From Amaurobius ferox (taxonomy: Eukaryota > Arthropoda > Arachnida > Araneae > Amaurobiidae), in assembly GCA_951213105.1 (NCBI GenBank), contig OX578138.1, positions 93,650,914 through 93,714,913 on the forward strand: 64,000 nucleotides of DNA. Reading direction: 5' to 3'. The translations under genes and the position numbers were made by a program. Shown here in pieces: positions 33,521-44,535 of this stretch (positions within the stretch are counted from its first letter, which is position 1; every line of letters starts with the position of its first letter). A model generated the notes under the pieces. That model saw nothing but the letters and a program-made list of their open reading frames with translations, was not told where the DNA came from and did not search any database.

Positions 33521-34467
33521 ACTTTCCTTATATACATAATGTATAAGGAAAGTATTGTGACGGGGTCGAATATTAGAATTCGAGTTTTCGACGGCAGAGC
33601 ACGTTTCAAGCATCCCTGATCACAAATCAAATATTTTTGGGGTAATGCCTGTGTGTGGGTGTGTGGATGTGTGGGTGTGTGTCAGTGAGACTCTCTAAAC
33701 GATATCTCACGAACGAATAGAGCCTTGAAAAAAATCACAAGAAAAATCACAATTCGCGAATACTGGAAGCCTATTGTTTTTAAACGCAATCGAATGTTCA
33801 GAACCCCTCTAAATTTTCGAGTGAATTTTGAAAAATAATCAAAGAAACATCAAAAAAATCAAAACCTTTAATAAAGTTACGCAAATAGACATTTCTTATG
33901 CAATTTTTCCTTAGAAAACGATTGACATAAATTTTAGAACACTAACATGATCCGTTATCGAGATATTGCACATTTTTCAAATAAATTTATCAAAAAATCC
34001 CATAAATTAAAAAAAAAACATATTAACTGTTGAGAAACATGTTCACTTTTCATTTGTGATATCGTGCGATAAATTTGGTGACATCATTCTCGTGGATCTA
34101 GCTTGTTTCATTCATGAGAAAATATACTCTGAGTAATACTTTTATATTTGAACGTCAATATTTATTTATCTGCTATAAGAATATCTTATTTCTCCGTCCA
34201 TAACGCTTAATGAGAATTTGGCGACAAATTTGACGGAATGTCGACAACTTGGTGACTTTTTAAATGTTGCCAAGTTAACGAAAATCTAACCAAATACATA
34301 AATATGACGCTAAATAAATGAAAATGACGACTAATTGAAGAAAATTCAATATCTTGGAAAGAGTATAAGTATCTACTATAAGAATAACATTTCTTTTAAC
34401 TGTAAAAGTAGTAAATTCATTGCACTATATAAGGAAAGTCATGTGTTGCCCACATCAGATTTTTTTA
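33521..34467 (+). repeat. Family B element, copy B6, short form, complete
   Basis: Complete from ACTTTCCTTATATACATAAT to CATGTG..CACATCAG. Its microsatellite is GTGTGTGGGTGTGTGGATG (33651-33680), an impure GT tract. It has one internal unit (about 34195). It sits between two family A copies. Confidence 0.8.
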
Positions 34468-34740
34468 ACATGGCAGCATAGGACAAAATTTGACATAATC
34501 ATACATAAAATGGTTTATTTATGGTTCAATGGTCACGAGACTTAATAGTTTCAATCATTGTGATAAATAGACGCGATAATTGTTTTTTGTTTGTGACGTC
34601 ATTAGCCCTCTTAGGGAGGGGGGCAAGTTACTCCCCCGGGAGTATTGTATCAATCAAAATATATTTTTAGCCCTTTAAAGTGTAGGGTAACATGCTCTTG
34701 TTGCAATCTTTTGGACCAACAAATTTTCTTGTATAATTTG
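34468..34740. other. Spacer between B6 and A4
   Basis: Contains a small GC-rich palindromic strip, CCCTCTTAGGGAGGG at 34607-34621 and CTCCCCCGGGAG at 34632-34643. Otherwise nothing recognised. Confidence 0.4.
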
Positions 34741-35721
34741 AAACAAGAAAGATCAATCATGCATAAAGCATTGATTAGGAAACACTTTCCAACTTAAATT
34801 CAGTTTTATATAGACATCTCTAAAATGCGATACATTCCTCGGTAATATTTTTAAAATTATTACAATACTGCATTAATTTATTATATTTGAAAACTTCATC
34901 GAAGAAAACGAACTTCATTCAAATGACGGCATTGAAATATAAATTACCTGGTTTAAACATTTCTAAAATGCGATACATTTCTCAGTAATATTTTTTAAAT
35001 TATCATAATACTACAATAATTTATTATATTTCAAAGCTTCATCGAAAACAAATGAACTTTATTCAAATGATGTCATCGAAATATAAATCGCCTCTATATA
35101 AAAGCAACATTTCATTCATAAACATGTTTCCAATTGTTTAATTCATCGCAACACTATAATAATTTATTTTATTTAAAAATTTGAAAAATTATTATCTACC
35201 ATATTTATTTTAAAATGTGAAACCTCTCTAATATATGAAACAATAAAACTCTTCTAAAGATATTTATTATATAATATATCTCAATTTTCTTTCTGGAGAA
35301 TATAGCAAAAATCAGAATTTAATTGAATTTGTTTTTCTGCTTATATTAAATAATTCTTATTTAAAAAACTACCTAACATATTTTACTGAAATTTTTTCTA
35401 TATATTTTATGGGATAATTTGAATATTTCCTAAAACTTTCGAAGCAATCTGTGAATTTTAAATTTGTTTAAAAAATGTTTGAAAAATTAGGTCCTATAGT
35501 GTTCAATGTATTTCATTTTTTCAACCCGGGTTCAATCCAAAACTAATTGGGTGATATTATTCATTTATATTCCCGTAGGTCCCACAGACCGTCTGAAAAA
35601 CATACTAAAATTTCATTTTGATAAAGTCATTTTTCTGGCAGTTACCGTGCTAACAGATAGACAGACAGACAGACAGAATGAACAAAGCCATAAACACATT
35701 TCAACTATGTTGTAAAGTGTT
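34741..35721 (-). repeat. Family A element, copy A4, internally shorter
   Basis: Both ends are present (AAACAAGAAAGATCAATC at 34741; AACTATGTTGTAAAGTGTT ending at 35721). The central part around the GTAGATGCACAG line found in A1 and A5 is missing or replaced, giving about 0.98 kb. The microsatellite is a clean (GACA)n at 35657-35677. Confidence 0.75.
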
Positions 35722-35861
35722 TAAAAGAAGAATTCTCGTATGAAAAAGTCAAGCTGAGCCACACTCAGGTTAATTCTATGTACGTATAGTGGAGTGTCTA
35801 AAGCTCATGAATCACAAACAAGTCACCGTTAAATTAAAGGGATATATCAATATTATTAAAT

Positions 35862-35892
35862 ATCAGATGTGGGCAGCACATGACATTCCTTA
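35862..35892 (-). repeat. Family B 3'-end fragment
   Basis: TATCAGATGTGGGCAGCACA and TGACATTCCTTA equal the reversed 3' end of family B. Only ~30 bp remain. Confidence 0.6.
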
Positions 35893-35954
35893 CAGACTCA
35901 TATTCATTTTATCTTCCTTTCTCTTTTTAATTCATTAAATTGCATTTAATATTT

Positions 35955-36535
35955 AAGGTGGTATCACGTCTACTTCAATATATAAGCAATAACATTAAAG
36001 ACACGTATATTAGATGAAAAGGGCATTTCATCAAATAAAACCATCCTGTAACGCGTTGTTGTTGTTTCTTATCCCACTTGACCGACAGCAACATCAGATC
36101 AATTACATGAACCCGTGAGTCTTCAAAAGATGAAGAACTATTCCAAGACTGGAATACAGCTGGCTCCTTTTAAACCAACAAGCCATAATAAAGGGTAGAA
36201 AATGCAGCTTCAGAAGGTCCGGGGACCGCGAGGCACCAAAGGATGAAGTCTGACTTTGCCTCTGCCTGTAGGCACGCCTTGGGTGAACCAGGATTATACA
36301 CTCCCGACGTACTTCACCCATTCCAGGAATACTCCCCACCACGATGAAACAGCAGAGCCGGACTTTGGGGGAGCTATAAGACGTACAAATGTTAAAAGGC
36401 AAGGGCGTTTTCGGGTATCATTATACCCTTCATCAGTGGCTATATGAAAAATTACCGTGGAAACAAGGTCATATGTAGACCAGATCGGCAGACAAATTTG
36501 CATAAATCAGCTATTAAATAATGATAATATAAACC
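35955..36535 (+). mobile_element. Family D left arm, interrupted by a SINE-like insertion
   Basis: 35955-36055 and 36373-36530 together match the left arm of the fold-back element at 19901 (AAGGTGGTATCACGTC, AATAAAACCATCC, ACGTACAAATGTTAAAAGG, TTCGGGTATCA). The arms are separated by the 36056-36372 insertion. The inverted right arm is absent. Confidence 0.75.
36056..36372 (-). mobile_element. SINE-like element S3 with (CAA)n tail inserted in family D
   Basis: On the minus strand it ends in AAGAAACAACAACAA and is flanked by related strings CCTGTAACGCG (36045-36055) and GCTATAAGACG (36373-36383), a degraded target duplication of the family D sequence CCTATAAGACG. It contains GTCAGACTTCATCCTTTGG, GTGCCTCGCGGTCCC, similar to the middle of SINE S1. 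The head (CTCCCCCAAAGTCCGGCTCT...) is not tRNA or 5S that I can recognise. The 99-codon frame is incidental. Confidence 0.7.
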
Positions 36536-36712
36536 GGATATTGGAAATTAATCAATTACAGAATTACAATAGTAAGTGTTATAAACGGGAGATTCAAAAT
36601 TTAAGCAAGTATTAAATGGAAATACAAATAAAATACAATGGAAAATGTCCAAATTGAAGCCAAGCATAAATTACAATAAAATGCACTTAATAACTGCATT
36701 TAATAGCTGTGA

Positions 36713-36795
36713 AGAGCCTTGCTGCCTCAACCGGGAATCGAACCCTGGGTCTCCGACATGGCCAGCCGACGCTCAATCTTTAAGCTACTAGGACA
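36713..36795 (-). repeat. tRNA-like unit (family E, first)
   Basis: The minus strand reads TAGTAGCTTAAAGATTGAGC (A-box-like) and CAGGGTTCGATTCCCGG (T-arm with B box GGTTCGATTCC), with GCCTCAAC-type closing. The acceptor stem does not pair properly, so it is a tRNA-derived repeat and not a tRNA gene. Confidence 0.65.
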
Positions 36796-36799
36796 ACAT

Positions 36800-36893
36800 C
36801 CATGCCTTACGTGGGACTTGAACCCACAACGCGGCAACGAAGGATCGCTTGGAAACGCTCGCCTTCACCGCTCGACCACCGCGTCGGCAAGCT
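36800..36893 (-). repeat. tRNA-Ser/Leu-like unit (family E, second)
   Basis: The minus strand has GCGGTGGTCGAGCGGTGAAG (class II tRNA D-arm type), a long middle, and TGTGGGTTCAAGTCCCAC (T-arm, B box GGTTCAAGTCC). Acceptor pairing holds for only about three base pairs. It follows directly on the first unit. Confidence 0.6.
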
Positions 36894-37110
36894 TTTAATG
36901 TCGAAGGGGGCTTTGCATTCACCACCCACTAATGTCAGATCGGCGGACAATTGACAATCTGACGCACCATCTCCTGCTATTTTTACCTCAGTTAAGTATT
37001 ACGCGGGGTCGTTACTGTCTCAATTTAGAATCGAGGCTTACCCTTCCAGAGTCCAGTGAATCTGTACTAGTCTTGCTAGGGACACTTTCAGACCTCTGAC
37101 ATCTATCTTA
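36894..37110 (-). repeat. Family E body
   Basis: Matches 43140-43385: the TCCTGCTATTTTTACCTCA line, GTGCTAGTC/GTACTAGTC, CACTTTCAGACCTC.GACATC. It links the tRNA-like units into a dispersed family with two copies in the window. Confidence 0.65.
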
Positions 37111-38051
37111 AATTATCTGAAAATTATTTTAATGATTATATTTCCATCAGGACTGGTGATCCGGCTAGAATCTTTTCTTACCCCTCTATAGTGAATCCCT
37201 AATTTACAAATTCTTAATAAATATTGCATTTACTTTCATACTGGCCATGGCCCCTTTCTTGATTACCTAGACTTTTTCAAAATTAAATCCACTTCTAACT
37301 TTATTGGCAATAAATTTGGTGACTTTGACCATTACATTTTCGATTGTCCTTTTTCAAAAAAATTTCATCTTTGCAAACCCTCCCCCTCTAATAAACCAAT
37401 TCGGTTCTCCAAAGTTCGTTCAAATCCTTCTTCAGTAGATAAAATTAAAAAATGCATTCTTGTTGCCATGGAAATTTCTAATAAAGTGACCTAAGCTTAT
37501 GAGTAGATTCTGCTCTCAATTAATTTTGATCAATGAATTCCTTTATTTCATTCTTATTAACTTATATGGACTTATTGTGTTCCCTCCATATTTTCTTAAA
37601 AAAAAAAAAGCTATGTTAACTGTTCTTATTTTTGTGATTATTTTTTTCTTCTGACCCTTTTTATTTGTATTTTTTCTAATTTTCTTTTCTAAATTTTATT
37701 CCAAATTTCTGTTTTTGTTTTTCATGTGCCTATTTTTTTTCCTTTTTATATATTTTCTTTTCATACATTTTCTAAATTTTACCTTTAAAATTTTATTATT
37801 TTCTTTAATTTTAATCTATTTTTCATTATGTTTCTATACCTCACTCTAAATTTTATTTTCCAATGATATTTTCATCTATATTTGCAATAACCCTTTTCCC
37901 ATTTTTGAAATATGGACGTACTTGTCAAGTTCAAATATAATGTAAAACTGGCTGTTTAATCACAATATTTTTCATCAACTGTTACCTTTTTAGATTTAAA
38001 TAAATGTTCGTTTCGAGGGATGGTAGAGCTTGTGGACCTCCTGAGTGCAAA
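37111..38051. other. Unassigned; T-rich polypyrimidine tract 37560-37880
   Basis: No gene. A long region of T/C-rich, A-poor composition with many TTTTCT/TTTCTT words (37580-37880) stands out on this strand. It may be an old polypyrimidine repeat. Confidence 0.4.
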
Positions 38052-38602
38052 ATATGTGTGTGTGTGTGTGAAAGTATGTGTGTGTGTGTGTGTGAAAGTA
38101 TGTGTGTGTGTGTAAGTGTGTGTGTGTGTGTGAAAGTATGTGTGTTTCAGTGAGTCTGTGGAATCGATATCTCACGAACGAATGGAGCGATTCGAATGAA
38201 ATTTGGTGAAAATTACAATCCGTGAATACTGGAAGCATATTGTTTCTAAACACAATCGAATGTTCAAAACCCCATAAATTTTCAAGTGAAATTCAAAAAA
38301 AAATTTTCAAAAGATCAAAATCTTTAATAAAGTTACGCAAATAGGCATTTCTTATGTAATTTTTCCTTAGAAAACTATTGACATAAACTTTAGTAGGCTA
38401 GCATGATCCGTTCGAGAGATATTGCACATTTTTCAAATTAATTTATCGAAAATTCCATGAATCATAAAAAAATATTAACTTTTGAGAAACATGTTCACTT
38501 TTCATTTGTGATATCCTGCGATAAATTTGGTGACATCATTCTCGTGGATCTAGCTTGTTCCATTCATGAGAAAATATACTCTAAGTAATACTGTTATATT
38601 TG
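38052..38602 (+). repeat. Family B element, copy B7a, both ends truncated
   Basis: Begins at the GT microsatellite (38056-38155, with GAAAGTATGTGTGTG sub-repeats). It runs through TCACGAACGAATGGAGCGA and the body to ACTGTTATATTTGA, where it stops at 38602. Confidence 0.75.
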
Positions 38603-39246
38603 ACCTAAATTTTTGAATGAAATTTTGAAAAAATCGTCAAAAAATCAAGACCACTAATACAGTTATGCAAATAGACATGTCTTATATAATTTTTTATTAG
38701 AAAACGATTGACATAAATTTTAGAACGATAACATGAACCGTTCTCTAGATATTGCACATTTTTTAAAAAGATTATCAAAAAGTCATATAAAATAATAAAA
38801 AAAAAATCCTATTGAGAAACATGTTCACTTTTCACGTGTAATATCATGCGATAAATTTGGTGACGCCATTCTCGTGGATCTATCTCGTTCCATTCATGAG
38901 AAAAAATACTTCGAGTAATACATTTGTATTTGAACGCCAATAGTCATCTATCTGCTATAAGAATAATTTATTTCTCCGTTCCTAACGCTTGGCGAGATTT
39001 TGGCGACAAATTTGGTGGAATGTCGCCAACTTAGCGATTTTTTTAAATATTGCCAAATTAACGAAAAATCTCGCTAGATGGATAAAAATGACGCTAAATC
39101 AATGGAAATGACTAATTGACGAAAATTCAGTTTCTTGGAAAGAATATAAATATTTACTATAAGAATAACCTATTTTTTTAACTGTAAAATTAGTAAATTT
39201 ATTGCATTATATCAGGAAAGTCATGTGCTGCCCACATCAGATTTTT
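38603..39246 (+). repeat. Family B element, copy B7b, joined to B7a
   Basis: Starts abruptly at CCTAAATTTTTGAATG, a position about 300 bp earlier in the family consensus, so body sequence is repeated after the junction at 38602/38603. It has a full 3' end with CATGTGCTGCCCACATCAG at 39221-39239. Confidence 0.75.
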
Positions 39247-39499
39247 TAAAATTGCAAATTTGCAGTTTTATTTCAGTTTTCGTTTTCATTTGGCAAATGA
39301 ACGTAATTTCAAAGGCGACTGTGCAAAAATACTGTCAGCCCTAGAACTATAGGGAATGATCTTATTATTTTCGTAGTCAAGAGTTACGTATAAAACAATC
39401 ACTTAATTGTTTCATTTCAAGATACGAAAACTTCGTTTTTTACTAATATCTCGAGAACCATTGATCGTAGAAACTCCGAACATGGACTAAATTTTAAAT
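39247..39499. other. Unassigned, weak similarity to 1660-1960
   Basis: Faint block similarity to the stretch before the B-like fragment at 2030. No gene. Confidence 0.3.
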
Positions 39500-39628
39500 G
39501 AGACTATTTCCAGGCTACCACACATAATTTCAAATTCGCTTCAGCCGTTCTCCCGTGATGACGGGACAAACAGGCAGACAGACAGAAAGACAGACAGACG
39601 GATTTTCAATTTTATTTATATAGATTTT
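39500..39628 (+). repeat. LINE- or Helentron-like 3' tail module
   Basis: TTCAAATTCGCTTCAGCCG, TTCTCCCGTGATGACGGGAC, (CAGA)n at 39570-39600, then ATTTTATTTATATAGAT. The mix of a GACGGGACAAACAG line and a GACA microsatellite is typical of several arthropod non-LTR and Helentron repeats. No coding part is present. Confidence 0.45.
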
Positions 39629-39997
39629 TTTGGCATTTAAGATGAGGTGGATCGAATGAGACCAAAACAACGATTTTACGGGCAAATACTCTAAAAGTGT
39701 TATATTGACCTCTTAAAGTGACCATTTCATTAAATGTACCCCGCTAAGATAGACTTTACATTAACGATACATTGTTAATGCTAGGAAACATTTCAGGCAA
39801 CATCAAAACATACAGCGGATTGCAGGGATTATTATTGGGGATAACATGGTCGTCAATGTACTTCATTCCCCTTGCAGTGGTCGATACCTAAGTCTTCTTT
39901 AAATAAACTTAATATATAAATCCCCATTATAAAATATAATTTGAAAAAAAATGAAGATTATGCGAGAATTTGAAAAGGGGGATATAAAGGGTATGGG
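39629..39997. other. A+T-rich stretch, nothing recognised
   Basis: No gene or repeat structure is recognised. Confidence 0.35.
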
Positions 39998-40240
39998 AAA
40001 CTAGAGCAAAGTAAATAAGCACAATGAACATATAATGCAGCATGCAGCTGTTTAGAAGATACGCTAGATCCCCTCCGTCAGTGCAAGACAGCCAACAAAC
40101 CCGAAGTTCAAAACAGGAATGGGCCGTCTTCTTTTGGACTTTGAATTTGTTGATTCTCTAACACTGGCGAAGGGATATCCAGTGTTATTATTGTGCTGCA
40201 TTATTTTGTTATTTGTGCTTATTTGCATTGCTGTAGTTTT
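39998..40240. mobile_element. MITE-like element with ~45-bp inverted ends (family G), copy 1
   Basis: The left end AAACTAGAGCAAAGTAAATA, AGCACAATGAAC..ATAATGCAGCA, and the right end inverted AAACTACAGCAATGCAAATA, AGCACAAATAAC..ATAATGCAGCA, are imperfect inverted repeats. Related ends enclose 50801-51195. About 243 bp, non-coding; the target duplication is unclear. Confidence 0.7.
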
Positions 40241-40947
40241 TCTTATCCTTCACATAAAGAATATTTTCCTATTAATATAAAGGGTAATTAAAAATATTTC
40301 CGCACTTTGACAAAATTAATAATACATAAACACCCATTGACAACCCCCACCCCCTTCCTGAAAGCTGCATTCTGCATTGGAGATCAATTGATGTTTTGCA
40401 CCTGCGCAACTATTAGCAAGCCATTTTAGCAGAATGGTGATCCCACAGCGGAAGTTTATTTTGCGTCCTGATGTTCTGCAAGATGAATTGGGCACATCAA
40501 ATGGCTGTTTGCAGTAGTTTTAACTTGAAATTAGCTAAATAGATGGATTTCTTCGCTGGCTTGGTATAAAGAATTCGCTGATTCGAGTGAGAATCTCATA
40601 TGATACTCTTGGTCGACTGATGTTTTCTGTTTTGCACAGACATCTCATCCCGTCTTTTCGAACAGGCCGTATCAAAGGTAGATGGACGAGCAATTTGACA
40701 AATAACTGAAACTTATACGTTAATTCCATTGTACTGATGTGACGTAATTCGTTTTGTAGTCCCACATAATTCAGGATGCAAAATACCTTTACGTGTTATG
40801 TGACCATTTCGCATGTCTACGCATACCTACCATGTGTGTGGGGTATGTGAAAAATGACAGTCATGCGCTATTACAAAATGGAATTATGATATTTTTTTCT
40901 GTCGATGATACATAGCACGTTACTGTATTATTCTTAGCTGACTAGGT
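40241..40947. other. Unassigned stretch
   Basis: No gene is recognised. The 76-codon minus frame 40535-40765 has no known motif. Confidence 0.3.
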
Positions 40948-41346
40948 ATGACTTTATCAAAAGGCAAAATTCTTTTTAAATTATCATGTGTAAGCTTCAC
41001 CAGTGAGAATTTTTATTTCATTTCCGATTTATCTTTAAAACTTTGTACAGGTAGTGTATCCGTAAGTGACAACGAGGAGATCCGCTTGTACAAGGTTTCG
41101 TGGATCCAGTTGTCAACGGCGATGGGTGCAGGAAATCGATGTAACAGAGATACATTTGATTTCTTACCTGATATAGTTAATAAACCTTTGTTAACTTATA
41201 CACCACACCAGAGAGCTTTACAATTACCACACTATACCATTACCACAGTATATCATTACCATTTTTGCATTTTTATCAAGCAAATTTGCGCATATTTAAC
41301 GTTAAAATATACAAAATTATCTTCAATCCAGTGCACGTTAACTTAA
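40948..41346 (+). other. Unrecognised 132-codon ORF with an exon-like core
   Basis: The frame as a whole has no family match I know. Its core (about 41050-41180; SVSDNEEIRLYKVSWIQL, STAMGAGNRCNRDTFD) is less A+T-biased, with G/C at many third positions, and is preceded by CTTTGTACAG, a possible 3' splice site at 41050. CGATGGGTGCAG at 41120 could be a donor region. The rest of the frame is A+T-driven. A small host exon is possible but unproven. Confidence 0.25.
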
Positions 41347-42538
41347 CAAATATATAAAAGCGTGAAACAAGACATGATTTAAATTTCCGGTTTCTGCATT
41401 GTTAGAATGTTATTTACCTTTTCTTTTCTAATTTATGAAATATTATAATTTTAAATCTGAGCCTTACATTAACTTTAAATTCCCTGGTTTTGGGAAATTA
41501 CTTTATAGTGGATTTTAACTCCGACCCTTTATCACAGGAGAAATAGGTTTTATAATATTCCATTAACGGAATTTAAAGTAACTTCATTAGCATTAAAAAA
41601 GGATTTCTAAATCCACGGTGTACGTGAAGGCGAAACAGGAAGTAAAAAGCCTTATTAATGCCATATAATGAACAATTCAGACCAATAACAAGGAAATTAT
41701 TGTTGCTGTAAATAGGAATATAATTAAAAAGCTAATAATAGTTTTAGTGTTGAACATTTTTTGATGCACGTGTAGTAGAATTTTTTATTGCTCGTGAATC
41801 ACAAGAAGCGGTCGTTGAACTATAATATATTAGTAAGATTTAAATTAATGTATTATTTAAAAAATAATTAAATTAAATAATTATTTGAATAGATTGTTAA
41901 ATTATCCTTCTTATCAAAGACTACTGTCAAGATATTGTTTTGCATTCTTGTAATTTGAGGCATATAACTTGCTATGCAAATAGAGTGGTTGTAGATTTAC
42001 AGCGGATTTTTACTTCTAGTTCTTTTCCCAATTCCGGTTCAAAATTTTTTATATTCCATGGAACATATTTTTCTCATAATCAATTTTCATTCAGAATCGG
42101 CAATGGGTTGAGCTCCCATGGTGACTGATAAGGATGATCAAATTTTCCAGGGTGTTGGAGGATTTGCTAGTGCTTTCAACTTTTAGTTCATCACTTTCGG
42201 TTTAAAATTTTTCCTTCAAACATATATTTTTCACTTGGCTGTAGATAGAGATTAAATGATGACTTATATGGATTCATAATCACATCCTAGTGTTAGGGAT
42301 CTCTCTAAGCATTTTCATTTCCGGTTCTAGAGATGCCAGCTAATTACATATAAAAAATTACATTTAACTTGCAACATTTGTATCTTAGGACTGTCTATTC
42401 ACACATCCTCAATGATCATTGTAATGGATTCAGCATATAAATTTTGGATGGAGTTGGAGAGTTCACTAAGTATTTCTACTTCCAGCTCTGGTAATGTCAC
42501 TTCCAGTTTTCCAGAAAATTCGTAAAGCTGCACTAAAC
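41347..42538. other. Unassigned; old repeat at 41420-41640
   Basis: 41420-41640 resembles 31680-31880 and 50460-50560 (TATTCCATTAACGGAATTTA, then AAAGTAACTTC and TTTGCATTAAAAA-like lines). It is a dispersed, decayed repeat without recognised ends. No gene. Confidence 0.4.
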
Positions 42539-42738
42539 AACTGTGCAAAAGAGTTATTCTGTACGAGAGAAATAAGTGTACAAAATAGTCATGTTGCACG
42601 GGATAAGTATGCAAAAGAGTGATTCCATACAAAATAAGTGTGCAAAAGATAAATTATGTACGAAATAAGTGGGAAAAAGAGTAATGATGTCTACAATAAA
42701 TGTGCAATGCTGTACGAAAACGTGTGCAAAAGAGTACA
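42539..42738. repeat. 31-bp minisatellite, ~6 diverged units
   Basis: Units at 42574, 42605, 42636 and 42667 are exactly 31 bp, each like AAGTGTGCAAAAGAGT.ATT plus .TGTACGAAAT. Partial units lie on each side (42539, 42698, 42721). Units differ by 20-30%, so the array is old. Confidence 0.85.
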
Positions 42739-43054
42739 AAACTGCTTGATTATTCTGTCCAAAATGAAGTGTATTCACCACTTCTCACCATATGAAGGCT
42801 CCTTCATAAATTTCTTGTCATATATGTTTACTCCAAACCATGCTAGTACACTAACCAAAATATGGATTTAAATAAAATAAAAATATATGATATGTTGTCG
42901 CCTAATGATAAATTCGTCACTGTCTAGAAGTCGGAGAATGAATTTACCACTGGTTCTATTATCTAACTTATTGATCTTCTTAAGTAGAAAATTTCTTTCT
43001 AAAATACATTAAATAAATACGTTGGTAATAATTATGCTGTGTAAAGAATATTGC
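42739..43054. other. A+T-rich stretch, nothing recognised
   Basis: No gene or repeat structure is recognised. Confidence 0.35.
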
Positions 43055-43130
43055 TTATCCAACCTGGAAGCGAACCACGGATCTTCATATTAGCCTGTCG
43101 ATGCTCTACCATTGAGCTACTGGGATGGAT
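43055..43130 (-). repeat. tRNA-like unit (family E, copy 2, first)
   Basis: The minus strand has CCCAGTAGCTCAATGGTAGA with GCATCGAC (a good A box and D arm) and GTGGTTCGCTTCCAGG (T arm, B box). It resembles a whole tRNA but with mismatched acceptor ends. It is linked to the family E body to its right. Confidence 0.65.
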
Positions 43131-43139
43131 TTGGAAGCT

Positions 43140-43385
43140 CTTATTGTCGAGATGAATTCTACATTCCCTAACCTCTAAAGCCAGACTGACGTGCAATTAA
43201 CACTGACTGATAATATCCTGCTATTTTTACCTCAAGTTAGCCCCATGATGATATTTTTATCCTAAAGGTTAGCTTCTTACGTAGCCGTTGTCCTCCTGAT
43301 TTGAAATCAGCAATTCTACTGCATTCGTGCTAGTCATACTGGGATCACTTTCAGACCTCCGACATCTTTGCACTAACCTACACTG
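43140..43385 (-). repeat. Family E body, copy 2
   Basis: Matches 36894-37110 (AATATCCTGCTATTTTTACC, GTGCTAGTCATACTGGGATC, CTTTCAGACCTCCGACATC). Confidence 0.65.
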
Positions 43386-43414
43386 ATTTGTTAGAGCTTC
43401 ATTGTAAAGAATTT

Positions 43415-43500
43415 TGTTGCCCCAACCGGGCATTGAACCACATATATTTGTAATATCTGGCCGACGGTCTACCGTTGACCTGCAGAGTCGGTATTGATGC
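43415..43500 (-). repeat. tRNA-like unit (family E, copy 2, second)
   Basis: The minus strand has GCAGGTCAACGGTAGACCG (A-box-like) and TGTGGTTCAATGCCCGG (B-box-like GGTTCAATGCC). With the unit at 43055 it brackets the family E body, giving a tRNA-body-tRNA order. Confidence 0.6.
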
Positions 43501-43510
43501 CAACGATGGT

Positions 43511-44272
43511 AATCGATTGTAATCGATGTCAACTATATTTCAACATGTAATGCAAATATAATTTAAAAAGAAAACCAGATAGCGCTGATATTGCTCAACT
43601 TCGTTGAAGAAGACAATTACTTTATTTCTCTCTGTGTGTGTTATATTTTGCTCAATAATATTTATGTATAACATTGCTCAATACTGTATATATCATACAT
43701 GAATTTTCGGGCAAAATTTTCATCTAGACTGTTAGCCCTTTCTATGAAATAATTAATTCTTTTAAAATGCATCAATATTTATCGGGCAATGCTTCTCTGT
43801 TTGATGAATTAAAAGGGATTTGTTTGTTCAAAATTCATCAATTGCTGTTGTGCATCAAAGTGAGCCATCTTTTATTTTCTTTGTGAATTGTCGATGCTGC
43901 CGCAACGGCCATAATTTATGTTCACTATTTATTATGTATGTTTATATTTGTGAGACCAGATTTTGAGTAAGACTTAGCTGAGACAATTTTATGTTCAATA
44001 TTTACGATGTATGTGATGTTTAACAATAGCAGCAGACGTAACGACGCCAGTTTTCACAACACTTTGACCCGAGAGGTCAATTAGGCCATAAAGCTAAGAG
44101 GCTACATATAGCCACGAGAATGGTTAAAAAAGTTGACCAATTATGGAAGATCTCTGATCGCATTGTCCTAAGGTCGGTCCATCAGAGCGACAAGGGACAT
44201 TATAGAGAGCAGGCAAAAGAGGCGGCAACAAAAGGTTCAAAGTGATATTTAGAACTACTACTACGACAGATT
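43511..44272. other. Unassigned stretch
   Basis: No gene is recognised; a moderately GC-richer region starts near 44030. Confidence 0.3.
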
Positions 44273-44535
44273 TTACGATGACTTCGGCGGCAATAGCGAT
44301 TTTTCATAGAGAGATGCAGTAGAGAAGTATTCCGCAAGTTTTGCAAACAGAGTGTTCCGTAGAAATTCCACAGAAATGTCCAATGTCTTGATATACAGAA
44401 CGTCAACAGTAGATGCCAGATCAACACGAGTACATTCAGCAGTACCATACCCTGAGTTGGTACCTGTACAAAATACTCTGATGTGAGATTTGAGATCAAT
44501 GTCCAAAGACAGACTTGAAGGTATATGTTCCTCAT
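44200..44535 (-). other. Overlapping unrecognised ORFs, possibly a relic exon
   Basis: Two minus-strand frames overlap (111 and 77 codons). The shorter one (44273-44506) reads more like protein: HIRVFCTGTNSGYGTAEC, TRVDLASTVDVLYIKTLDIS, with balanced composition, and it stays open upstream of its ATG to about 44535. I do not recognise a family. It could be part of an unknown element or an exon. Confidence 0.2.

Noticed and set aside
43055..43130. Functional tRNA gene
   Set aside because: A and B boxes are good, but acceptor ends do not pair and it is part of a dispersed repeat with a body.
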